Part shown: positions 18,938 to 29,629 of the stretch, piece after piece
Numbering within the stretch: position 1 is the stretch's first letter
How the letters are laid out: every line of letters begins with the position of its first letter
DNA from: Cercozoa sp. M6MM
Lineage: Eukaryota; Endomyxa: Ascetosporea
Assembly: GCA_040357565.1 (NCBI GenBank)
Contig: JBDODJ010000105.1
Length of the DNA: 39,286 nt
Direction: 5' to 3' (one strand)
Translations under genes and position numbers: made by a program
Notes under the pieces: model-generated
Told to the model about the DNA's origin: nothing
Seen by the model: only the letters and a program-made list of their open reading frames with translations
Databases searched by the model: none

Positions 18938-20729
18938 TCAGTGAAATTCGATAGAAAATGTCGGTTGGTTTGATACGATGATATTACTTGAGACGCTTTT
19001 GACCTAATTTCAGGGACACAAAAGTTTCGATCTACAATCGACTTGGTATGTGCGTGGGTCACCTGATATAGACTTACCATGACAGGGTAGTTGAGTTGCA
19101 GGTAATTCAGCAACTCAGTTTCAAAGGTGTCTTTCCATGCTGCACATTCAAACAGGCATATAAATTCAAGACACTGAACTGCAAGCACCTTGGGAAAATG
19201 GGTTTACATGGACAAATCTGCGTCAAGGCCAACAACACGTCGTTGCTGAACCACTTGTGTAAATGGTGAGGCATGAGATCTGTTGGCGAGTACCAGGAAG
19301 TCAGTCGAACAGCGACTTTGCAGGAGCGAGGTGCGCGAGCGTGCTGTGTCAGCACTTGACTCGCCACGACCTGCAGCAGCGTTGTCACCAGTGTTCTCTT
19401 GTCTGGATACAAAGTTCACTAGTGCTCCTCAGTGTCTGGTTTCAAACAAAGTAAAGGAATCTTCCTACCAAAGACGTCGTTTTCGAGGTGCGACTGCTGC
19501 AGCAGTTGTCGCGAGTGTTCGGTGTCGTGAAAGTCCTGCTCCACTTTGCAAGGACCCAACAATAATTCAGAAGCTGAAAGTAAACTACCATCACAGCAAA
19601 CCCAACTCGATGGGCAAAGGGCGCATTTCCCAGAAGATAATGCAAGTGCATTCGCAGCTCCTTTGAGCATACGAAAAGGTATATTATAAACACATGTCGT
19701 ACAAGCACCTCAACCAATACCTTCATGGTGCACTTTCGGAGTAGGGCCTGGGAGTAGCACAATTTTACGACTTCGGCGGAAGTCTCGTCGAATAGGACAC
19801 GTGTGCTGCTTTCGTCAAGCAATGTCTCGATTCTGCTGAGAACAAACACGCATAAAATGCCGACAGCCGACCGTGCTGAACGCACAACTCAAAGGGAATG
19901 CAGCGCTCGATGCGCACACAAGGTGCCGAGTGATCGCACTTGTATTGCGATCCAAACACTGTCAATCCGAGTTGTTTGTCATCTGAGAGTAATTGCAAAC
20001 ACGTGTATAATACAGCGGACATGCAAACACTTGAATACCGAGCAGCGAGTCGGAGGAGAAGAACTCTTCAATCGTCAGTCCAGCTTGTGGCAGTTCGAGC
20101 GCCACATCTCGCTGTTTCGACAAAAAACACAATAAAACTTGACATCTTGCTTCAAATGCGTCTGTACCTTTTGGACTGTGTGATCTGCACCGGCAGCACT
20201 GCTGCCGCTGTCGTCTTCCTGCAAATGCAAAAGCAAAAGTCACTTCAGTTCGCGAAAAAGTGCCTGTGAACTACAATAGTAGACAAAGCACCAGCGATGC
20301 CATTTTGAAGCAAATTGATGCCTAAACACCATTTTCTCGGCCGGGGCACGTTCTTATTTCTAAGGTGGTGCCAAATCGACAAAATTCACAAGTAAATTGA
20401 TTGATACATTGTGGTTGATCGGCTTGGACTTGGAGGTCCATAGACAGGTCAATGATGATATGCTTAAGTAAACGCTGACTTTCCACGTCCTGCCGCAGCA
20501 CCTGGCCGATCAAGCAACCCAGTTCGAAACAACAGACGACCGGCCCAATGTGATTGCAGATTGTCGTGCTCTCGATCAAGATATCAAGGTGCAGTGGTCT
20601 CCTGTGCTGGACAGTCCATCTCCACCCTTGAAATTCACTGTGTGCTACCAGTAGTGCACCTAATCAGATCAGGTAAGCAACCTGGTCCCGGAGACTTGAA
20701 GTTTGACCCAGGTTTTTTGTAAGCATCAT
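18938..20729 (-). CDS. Unrecognised multi-exon protein
   Basis: A chain of about ten exons can be followed on the minus strand from ATG-ATG at 20729 to the TGA at 18938-18940, always with GT-AG borders and matching phase; it gives roughly 430 residues. Blocks include RRPLHLDILIESTTICNHIG, RLLKHIIIDLSMDLQ, LELPQAGLTIEEFFSSD, FDETSAEVVKLCYSQALLRK, ELRMHLHYLLGNAPFAHR, HHLHKWFSNDVLLALTQI and ELLNYLQLNYPVM. The second half is mainly helical. I do not recognise the family. Several introns are short (29 and 35 nt). A plus-strand frame at 20470-20656 is also open, so the first exons are the least certain. The start lies 14 bp from the C2 gene start. Confidence 0.5.
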
Positions 20730-20743
20730 TTTGCACACAGAAA
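20730..20743. promoter_or_regulatory. 14-bp gap between divergent start codons
   Basis: Only TTTGCACACAGAAA-like sequence lies between the two proposed ATGs. Either transcription start sites lie inside the opposite gene, or one gene has an upstream 5' exon; GCACACAG just before the C2 ATG could be a splice acceptor. Confidence 0.35.
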
Positions 20744-22806
20744 ATGAGTGCCCAACCCGCAGTTCAGCTTTTGCCTCCCGGTATGTTGGCGTGCATGCCC
20801 TGTATCACTTATTGAGGTGGGCATACGTTTACCTACATGCATGTAGGCGGTTGCGAGACCGCCAACTGCCAAGTCGTGGTGACCATCCATGCTGCCAACA
20901 ACCTCAAGGGTACAGTTTGCCGCAAGTGTGCCAAAGTCACCTGTGTTACTCTTGCAATTAGTGTAGCCATGGACAAGGGCGGCACGAGCGATCCGTAACT
21001 TTCTGTTTTCTTCTGTCTGGTCGTAGCTGATAACTGAATCGAATGAAGGTTTGACCTGTCTTGTGGTGTGCAGGTACGTCCGTCTGCTGGTGCAGAACCG
21101 CAACACGACGACAAAAAGCAAGCAGGTCGCCAAGAGCGAGGTCTACAAGAAGACGCTGGACTGCACGCCGAACCTGGTGCCATCTGAATGTTGAGTACAT
21201 TTAACCCGGATTGGTTTAATTGATTGCTGGCTGTTCGGAGCACAGCGCGCTGAATGTCCTTTCGACACGCTCGCCAGTCTGCGCATGCACAGTGCGTGCA
21301 TCGATGTGTTCGACTGGGACCGCATGGGCAGTCACGACCTTATCGGTTCGGTGGAGATTCCGCTCTCGAACCGCGGTTTCGGCAAGCGTCGTTTCGACCT
21401 GAGCAACGGCGGTGGTACATACCGGGTTTCCTTTGTGTCTTGTGTTCCTTTCTGTCCTATGTTCTTATGGTGGCTAATGTTTCGATGGTCGTTGCAGGCA
21501 ATGTGACGGTGTCGCTGGAGTTCCGTGCACTCACCAATGTACCCTCTTGTGCTGTGCTGTGTCAGTCTGTATGGTGCGGTACTGTATCTGGGGGCTGTAG
21601 GACATGTCCAAACTGTTTGCTGCGCCGACTCCGATGTAGCCAACTTTGCCTCCTCGTCTCTCTTTTAACTTGTTCTACTCTGCAAACATAGTCCGCTGGT
21701 GTCATCGGCGCTGAGCACGGAAGGTGCCGCCACTGCGACGCAGGTATCTCACCAGTTGGTGCATGTTGCATGTGTAGCCAAGTATACGAGTGACTCGCAG
21801 GTGCTGCTGGACGTGCACTCGGGCAGTTTCTCCGGTCGCCAGGATCCCTACTTCCGCGTGCGTCTACTGGATGCCTACAGCATGGCACTCGCCGAATACG
21901 TACGTTGGGTTTTGTACTGTCTGTATTGATATGTGTATGATTATGTGCCATATATCCTACCTCTTCCCCGTTTATAGGCATCCACACCGGCCAAGAAGGT
22001 CGACAGCAGCGTGTCTTTCCTGACGCGTCTCGCCATTCCCATCAGCGACTTCAACGCCGCCAATGCTGTCTCTATCGAGGTGTGTGTGTCCACTTGTTAC
22101 TCCCCCCTGTTAATTCTTTAGCCCCTCCCTTGTTTATCCAGTTGACAATGTTTGATTACGACCGTACCAGTGCGGATGATGTGCTGTGCCAAGGCACGCT
22201 GTCGCTGTCGCAGGCACTCAACCAGTCGGCCGGTTCTATTGTGCAGCACACCATCACTGGTACACGCACGCACACATATGCATGCACATGCACGTGCACA
22301 TGCACACGCAAGTAGGTGGGTCCAACCACTTGTACGTGAGTCTGCAAAAACGCCTCAGCGGCGCCTCGTCGCCGACGCTGCGTTTGCGCGCCAATGTGCT
22401 GTCGAAACTGCAGGCAGTTCAGTCTATGCTGGTACCTGTCTTGTGCACTAATGGACCGAAATTGTACCTAATACTGATATTACATGGATGTGCTAGTTGA
22501 CTGACCTGATGCCGACCTGCGTGCTGTTCACTGTCAACACGATGGTTCGCGTGGTACCTCAGCCTCCGATGTCTGTTGTTGACTGAGTCAGTTGATGTCT
22601 CGTCTCAAAAGGGCGACTGCGAGCTGAGTGCCTACATCAAGGCACAAGAACTCTTCGACGCCAACAAGAACGTCTCTGTCGTTGCACAGGAGGCGCATAC
22701 CTACCTGAGTATCTTTCATTGCACACACACACCACACACGCACATACACACACACACACACATACACACACACATACACACGCGCATATATATATATATA
22801 TATATG

Positions 22807-22843
<37 letters not shown>

Positions 22844-23351
22844 TATGTATAAGTTGATATGGTTTGTGTGCAGCTAATGCCCTGCAAACCCCTCTCTCTG
22901 TCGAGGAGGAAAAATACCTGTTCAGTTCGTCGTATGAGGTGCCGCACTGTTCACTTGGGAGGAATAACCTTGTCCATCTTGTGAGTTCGCTAGTCGCTCG
23001 AGGGTATGGCGTACTTTGGCGAGGCAATCCAACAGCTGCGCCGCCAGCTCTCCGTCGTGCTGGCCGAACGCGTATTCCTTCTACCCCCCTCCGCCTGCCC
23101 TTTCCCTACCTCTGTTGTCGTTAGAACTGGCTCGTAACCACGCTCCGCGAGATGCAGTCCGCAGGCCTCGGAGCCCTGTCCTTCCCGGACGGTGAGTCCC
23201 TGTGTAAGCCTGTATGTGTGTATGTATGTGTGTGTGTATGTGTGTAGTGATGGCTGAGAAGTGCAAGCGCGTCAAGCTTTCTCTTGAGATCGGGCCGCTC
23301 GCGGTAGTGTCGACGATTAACCTGCCGCTGCCCGAGCTTGCCATGCACTAG
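20744..23351 (+). CDS. Double C2-domain protein with unassigned C-terminal region
   Basis: About 14 exons start at ATG 20744. The first C2 domain has QVVVTIHAANNLKAMDKGGT, SDPYVRLLV, a DWDRMGSHDLIGSVEIPL block and NVTVSLEFRAL. The second has VLLDVHSGSFSGRQDPYFRV, LTMFDYDRTSADDVLCQGTL and HLYVSLQKR. Both keep SDPY/QDPYF and D-x-D loop residues, so Ca2+-dependent lipid binding is plausible. After them come about 250 residues with no motif I know (LTDLMPTCVLFTVNTM; AYIKAQELFDANKNVSVV; MAYFGEAIQQLRRQLSVVLA; ELAMH end), mostly helical. Copine, synaptotagmin-like and INPP4-type proteins were considered, but the C-terminus fits none. One intron appears to be 22 nt (GTGAGT...CTCGAG). The junction at about 21540-21710 is uncertain. 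Confidence 0.75.
22722..22850. repeat. (CA)n/(TA)n microsatellite in an intron of the C2 gene
   Basis: A CA run changes into a TA run and fills the intron between AQEAHTYL and NALQTPLSVE. Confidence 0.93.
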
Positions 23352-23545
23352 TCAGTAATCGCGATGCCGCTCACATGGGAAACGACATAACGGGGCCAAA
23401 TTGCCACTAATTTTGCCAGTATTATTGCAGAAATTTTCCGAAATTTACAAGGTAGTCCGAGAGACAAAAACGAAAGTGGCAATTTAAGAGGTAAGTTCAC
23501 AAGCAGTAAAATTACATCAACTCGTCGTCCGCTCTTGCCGTGCGT

Positions 23546-24785
23546 CTAGTCGTCTGTAAAATCAAGTCTCCGGGGGCGCGGACTGTCGTCGTCGGCCATT
23601 TCTGAAGCTGGTTGGCTGGCATCGATCACAACACCTTCTGTGCGAATCTTTTTGGCCCAGGACTTAAATGCGAATTTGACAGCGTCCAACTTCCTGCTTA
23701 GTGTGTGTATGTATGTGTGTATGTGTGTGTGCGTTGTTTCAAAATTAAATTTACTGAGGCTGTTTGACGAAAACGCGAATGCGGCACTCCTGGAATTTGT
23801 TGGGCCGCACGGCGCTGTACCTGCTCAAACTCAATCGTACACACACAAACTTGCATCATGTATAGGTTATGGCGACAAGGTACGACGAGCAATCGACGTG
23901 ATAGGCAGCTTTCTCTTCGTCATCGGCAATGCTGTGAAATAACACAGAAAGTTAACACACACACAGACCGAGAAATGACTGAGCCTCGGGAATCATACTC
24001 CTTGGAAAAAAAAAGGACGCTATCAACTGGATTCGCACTCTTCTTTCCGTGGTGCATTGTCTGAAAAGAAAAGTATCTAAGCAAAGGTATCGATACTAAA
24101 ACGTAGTACCAGTCTCTCGACAGCAAGGTCAGTCTTGTCGATGGGGTTAGCAGTCGCAGCCGCGGCGAGGATTGCTTCGGTGATTGCCTGTGACGGTCAG
24201 GTGATGCACGAACTACAGGCACGAAGAAAGCGATACGTACCTCTTCCTCCATTGCAAACGCAGCCTCATTCAAGACAACGAGATGTCCGACCTGCCCACA
24301 TGGGCACATTTACAAACGTAAAAAGACATCGATGCGTGTGGCGGCACACTTACCAGCTTGTAGAGGTCGCGTGCCAAAATGCGGTCGACAATTTTGCGAG
24401 CCTTGTGGGTCTAAATTTACAAAGATAAACTTAGAGATAATCGCAGAGAAAGCTCGAGATCATGGCATAACTCTTACCTCGGGTAGGCGCTGAATTTCTT
24501 CAAACACCGAGTCCTATGTGAGACATTTTCACCCACAACACATAATTTAAGGGAAACCGCACCGTGAACTGCACGTACGCAGCCATGTTGTCAACAGAGC
24601 TGGCCAACTATCAGAGCCACCATAAGTTCAGTCAGCACTGACACTCACACAGTTGAAAATATTTTACCGTGTATGATTCGCCGCCAACATAGCGCTTCAA
24701 GTTGTCGTTTGCCTAAGAGAACAAGCAGTTTCGGGATATTCTACACACACACACACATACACACACACACACATACACACACACC

Positions 24786-24852
<67 letters not shown>

Positions 24853-26856
24853 ACACCCACACACACACACACACAGCGACTTACGGCGACAAGCGCATCG
24901 CAGATCATGAGTTCGACAGCTGTCGAGGCCTGTGCATTTGAGTCAATCAATCCTGCAACTGGCACTATCATACTACTATATACACGAAAACAGTACCGCA
25001 TGATTGTAGATAGTGCGGTGCAAATAGAAGCGTGTCGCGAAAACCTGGAACACCTGCCAAACCGCCAGTAACAGTGAGTTATACAGTCAACGACTGTGTT
25101 ACTCGTTTTGTACTGTCATTACCTGCTCGAACGCTTTCTCGGGGAATGCAATGCGCAACGGATTGTTCTTCTTGTCAGGGCAACGATGGACACGTGCAGT
25201 CTTTAGCAGTCGCTCTGTGACACCAAACTGCACATGAAAACTCGGAAAGCACTTGTTTCCGAGTAAATTACCAAAATCTACGACAGCGGGCACACCAGTG
25301 TGGTAACTATCTCTCTGCGCACCCACAACACATCAACATTGGAATCGAGCATCCTGAAGTTCGAGCTGCATTTTACGATGAAGTAGTCAAGCTTGTCGAC
25401 GTCCAGGCCGCTTTCCTTGTTGCTGACAATGTCGTACAGAAACCGATCGTCCGGATTGCTGTTAAACAAGCGAAGTTGAACAGAACACACAGCGGCAAAT
25501 AGACACAGAGAAAGACAGAGACACACCACAAACACAGACACAGACACACAGCACAGCACAAACAGACACAGTCACACCAGTTTAATTCACTTTACACATC
25601 GGCAGGAGGTTCGCCATCGATCATGGCTTTGATCACCTGTGCAGCTAACGGGTGTAAAATACGACAGTGCCAGTGCATTTCTCAAGTGAAATGATGAAAT
25701 GAAACTATTACATCAAGATCGCTCTGCTCCAGCCCTAACTGCTGCAGGTAGCTGGGATCGCTTCTTACTTTGAAAACATTGTCGATGAGCTTGACACTGG
25801 CGTGTTCGTGCTTGAACGGCTCGCCATCATTATTCCGTTTTTTAAAACGCGGCAGCAACTGGATGTATTTTCAATCATTAACTTACATACGCACGCACAT
25901 GCACGCACATGCACGCACACACACACACACACGCACACACGCACACACGCACACACACACACACGCACACACGCACACACGCAGCAGGGAAGGTCGGTTG
26001 TTGAGCTATCAGTAACTTTCAGTTTTACCTTGCTGTCGAACGAATGAGAGAATGGTCCGTGACCTATAGCAGTTGTATGAGGCCTTTTAAACCTAAAACA
26101 CAGGGTTTACCAATGTCATGACACAAAGCAGCCAAAACGACGCAAAGTTCTTGGTTCGGCTCAATTTTCAACTGCAAGATCGAGTGAGAATTGAAGAACA
26201 AATAAACACGAAAGCTGCAACTGCGGGAAACTGACATTGGGTTGGTTTTTTTTCAGCTCCTTGACCAATTTCCTGAATGGAAACAACATAGACCAGCCAC
26301 CGACTTCCAGCGTGCAGGTAAATTTACCACGCGAGGTGCGCAACGCCCAAAGAATGCTCGAAACGCGTATGCGTCGCACTCGGATACGCTAATGTCAAAA
26401 ATCAATCCCTGGGGCCAGAGGTCTGGTAAGCCTTATTTTTTAATTACCATAGCAGGAAGCACCGAGCTGCTTCAGATGGCGAAGTCGCTGGAACTCTGGC
26501 GTGTCAATAACCTGTTTTTCCAAGCGGCAAAAAGTGACTCAATGGTTGTATTGATACAACGGAGATTCAGGGACTTGCCTTGACGCACGCAGCAGGAAGG
26601 GTAATTTGTCCGTGCACCTATCGACGAGGTGAGAATCAGCAAAAACCTTAGTTGCTACCCAAAGAGGTGAGGCACAACTACAACTCACTGGATCATTAAA
26701 CTCCTTCGCCGGGTAAAACCCGCGAAGCCGGTCAACACTTTGGTTGTCAGCGCTGCTCTCGGTCGATTGAGCCAAGTTTTTCGGTGCTAAGTACAAAACC
26801 GGTGATAAATATATCGATAATTCTCGACACCAGAGATCCCAATTGAACTTAAACAT
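23546..26856 (-). CDS. SAMHD1: SAMHD1-like dNTP triphosphohydrolase (HD domain)
   Basis: Many short exons encode the complete HD phosphohydrolase. In order: [61 protein letters not shown] (the HD motif), [20 protein letters not shown] with the later catalytic Asp, [36 protein letters not shown], a GHLVV...EAI block, [16 protein letters not shown], and a C-terminal acidic tail. These match SAMHD1 through its C-terminal lobe. The enzyme splits dNTPs into deoxynucleoside and triphosphate and limits dNTP pools. About 55 residues precede the HD region from ATG 26856, and I see no SAM domain. One intron (AAG|GCAAGT, near 26578) is GC-AG. Intronic CA/TG repeats lie at 24741-24876 and 25886-25983. 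Thymidine kinase lies just upstream on the same strand. Confidence 0.94.
24741..24876. repeat. (CA)n microsatellite in a SAMHD1 intron
   Basis: A nearly pure CA run of about 135 bp sits between the exon with DALVAA and the exon with [11 protein letters not shown]. On the gene's sense strand it reads as TG. Confidence 0.95.
25886..25983. repeat. CACG/CA repeat in a SAMHD1 intron
   Basis: A CA repeat with regular CACGCACA variants lies just downstream, on the sense strand, of the exon ending HSFDSK. Confidence 0.92.
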
Positions 26857-27523
26857 TCATTTTACGGGCGGAAGTCGGTCGCTCAGCCGACATGACGGGT
26901 GTTTTCGCAACTGAATTTGCACTGCAGTGTGGGGTACAGTACATTAGTATAGATACAGGGACGACAAACAAAGCGCTCGATGAAAAAAGATGTTTACCAA
27001 CTCTCACGGCGTGGAGTCTCTTCCATCTGAGTCAAGTTGTCTCGCGAGAGATGACGAAGGCAGAGCAAAACGTGTCTCGTCCACTACAGTAGGTGCGCAA
27101 GTACGGTCTCGCAGGCAGCTGTTGCGATGAGTAGTATGATGTGACCGACAACAACCGCTAACGGGGCTGTATGGCCCAGAAACTGATTACTGATCCGAGA
27201 TCATTGAGCGAGAAGAAGAAGATGGGCATAACAAATCGCTAGTCGATGATCCAGATCGATGGTTCACCGCGACTGGCGATTACCGAAGATGGATGATGAG
27301 TAGTATGGGCAGTTACAGTATCAGCCGAGTGTATCATCAAGATCAACCACCATCCGATTCGAAACTGCCAGTGTTAACGCTGCTCGGCGGCTGGTGGTGC
27401 GAAAATCAACACAAAAACAGACAGAAACAACAACGCAGAAAAATTGAGCTACCCGCAAGACGTGCTCTTTGGCAAGAGAGTCATCGCGCTGCACGACCTC
27501 CCGTGATCGCCTACCTTGCGTGG
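26857..27523 (+). other. Spacer with possible but unresolved plus-strand exons
   Basis: An ATG at 26892 opens a 66-codon frame, and a second plus frame around 27194-27420 has protein-like composition (LVDDPDRWFTATGDYRRW; SRVYHQDQPPSDSKLPVL). I could not join them with consistent splice sites. The second frame is preceded in frame by TGA at 27191-27193; a 31-nt intron (GTATGG...CCGAG) could remove it. This may be a short gene divergent from SAMHD1, or chance. No family is recognised. Confidence 0.3.
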
Positions 27524-29292
27524 TCATGAGCCGAGAGCAACAACAATCATATTGGTAGGTACGAGGTCTGCACGGGCACAACGCGTCGTCGTCGCTTCGG
27601 CGCCGGCTTGCGCGGCGAGTTGCCTGCGTTGTCGTTGACGAACCTGTTGGGGAGCAACATTTTTAACACTCAGAGACAGGAAGCAAAAAAAAACTGGACT
27701 AAAGTGGCGGTACAGGTGTCTCCGTCGCTTCAGCAACTGCGCACTGTCGGAAGAGAAGGCGGATGGATTGAAACAAACCTTGGTTGCGCCACCTGCTTCA
27801 CTTGCTTTCGCTGTCAAGGGGAAAGAGTACTGACGTGAGGCAGGGAAACAACACTAACACACCTGACTGTTCTTCCTGGTAGGTGAGTTTCTTGGGAGAC
27901 ACCTCGCCTGTTAAGCAACATACATACCAAGACACCAAAACAAATGAGACACGGGAAAGCAGACGCGAAACACACCGTTGCGCGAACGCGACTCGACTCG
28001 TTCGATCCGCTGCTTGATCGGCGTGTTGACAACTGCCTCCATCTCTTGCGACGGCAGTGGCTTGGAGCTCGAAGCAAAGTAGCAACGACGGCACACCTTC
28101 AGACATATGACAGACACACATACGTGTGAACATATGCACACATGCACCTAAACACAGGTGTAGGCGTATAGTACAGAAGCATAGGCGTCGGTGCCACCAA
28201 TCAACTCAACCTGCAGACATGTAGAATGGATCCAAAAGACACCAGGCATGCAGTTTGCAGCACGGACTACCTCATTGCTTGCAGCCAGCCGTTTTGAGAA
28301 GGCACCTTCGTTGTAGCAGACCTGCAGTTCAGCACCAACACTTATACCGACCAACACAGACACAGGCACACAAGCACACCATGCAGACAGCACGCAGCGA
28401 CGTGATGGACTCCGCGATCGCAAACAATCCTACACAGCAAACGGGTGCATGCACACGTGTCTCGGGTGGCAGCAATACAGAGAGTGAAAGCACCGAGTGC
28501 GGTCTCAAAGCCCTCGCGACGGAAGGTTCCATTGAGAAGCGAGATAACAACAATTTTGCCCAAATTTGCCAGTCGCTCGGCCACCTGGCCACACCAAAGC
28601 AATCAAAAACAGGTGCTGGTGTGATGGGGGGGGGGTGAAAGAAAACTTCTTTGGTACAGTCACAACGTCAGGGAAAAACTGACCCTCGTCAATTCCGACC
28701 ACTGGGCAAACACGGGGGCGGGGGGTAAGAGAGAAAGAAGAAACATGGTACGCAGTACCATCACACTCTTTCACTTGCTTCAGGTACTCGGCGTTGTCCA
28801 TCAATTCCTCCAGTTTCACCAAGCCAATTGCCGGGAATGTTTGCTGGTCCTGCAGGTTGCTCAGAAAAGGTTCAGATATTACAAACACAATCTGAACACA
28901 ATCTGAAAAAGAATGAAGCACATGTGTGGCAGCAGCGGAAGCAGAGTATCGTGTGTCCCGAGCATATTTTACACTGCAGAAAGTTTCATAAACGAAATCG
29001 GACAAACCATTTCAATCGATAGTGAAGCGTGCAAGGTACAGAAGCACTTTCTTGCAGGCAATTTCGTAACGCTTAAGTCGACGGAATAGCTACATACGAA
29101 ACAGTGACAGTGCACGTTGCGTAGACATGTGCCATACCTCAGTGGACTTGCCACTGAACATAGGTCCAGTGATTAGCTGGATCTCACTACAGACAGACAA
29201 GGGACAGTCCAAATAATGGCGCCAATTAAACCAAGCGCTCTGGAGACTGACGGGATTTACCCTTCGAAATTCAGCAACCGCTGCGTCGACAT
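27524..29292 (-). CDS. TK1: Thymidine kinase, TK1-type (type II)
   Basis: About twelve exons begin at ATG 29292. Motifs are the P-loop GPMFSGKST, VKYARDTRYSAS, the catalytic-base and Mg region GIDEGQFFPDV, a helix-strand LANLGKIVVISLLNGTF, the lasso VCYNEGAFSKRL with its Cys pair, and VELIGGTDAYASVCRRCYF with the second Cys pair. The zinc-binding cysteines and the thymidine-binding loop are all present. The enzyme phosphorylates thymidine (and deoxyuridine) for the salvage route to dTTP. The tail after CRRCYF is basic and polar. The 3' end is uncertain: one splice choice ends at TGA 27798-27800, while a 52-nt intron with acceptor TTGACAG continues in frame to 27524. Human TK1 carries its degradation signal in this tail. 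Confidence 0.94.
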
Positions 29293-29629
29293 TCTGCACT
29301 AGCATGCACCTGCACACGACACAACACACAGCGTGAGCATGCATTGTTTTTTTTTAATTATAATTATTTAGGTGCACTGGCAACCTCTTCTACTGACACC
29401 ATGCGCTCTGTATTGCGTTGCGTGGTTGACAATATTAAACATAGCACCAGACCTGAACAATAATCTCAAACTGGTTTCGTTAATTTAGCCTAATACTAAA
29501 CCTGCAAGTTTCCTGGATTAGTGCTAATCTGGGCGATTGAGTGCCGACTGATAACGCAGTATTGGAGTATTTGTTGTGTTTGGGAAAGACGACAACTAGC
29601 GGCGGAAGCTAAGAGGGCGAGTAGAAGGT
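29293..29629. other. Spacer between RPL13 and thymidine kinase
   Basis: 337 bp between two minus-strand genes must hold the RPL13 3' UTR is to its right and the TK1 promoter. A poly-T and AT-rich stretch lies at 29345-29371. No gene is seen. Confidence 0.5.

Noticed and set aside
20470-20656. Plus-strand exon reading LTFHVLPQHLADQ ... FTVCYQ
   Set aside because: It is open and protein-like, but has no upstream exons that join in phase, while the minus strand gives a continuous multi-exon chain. It remains a possible alternative.
27191-27193. TGA as tryptophan or selenocysteine codon
   Set aside because: TGA ends Hikeshi, DDI1 and MSH2 normally, and an intron could remove this one. There is no evidence for recoding.
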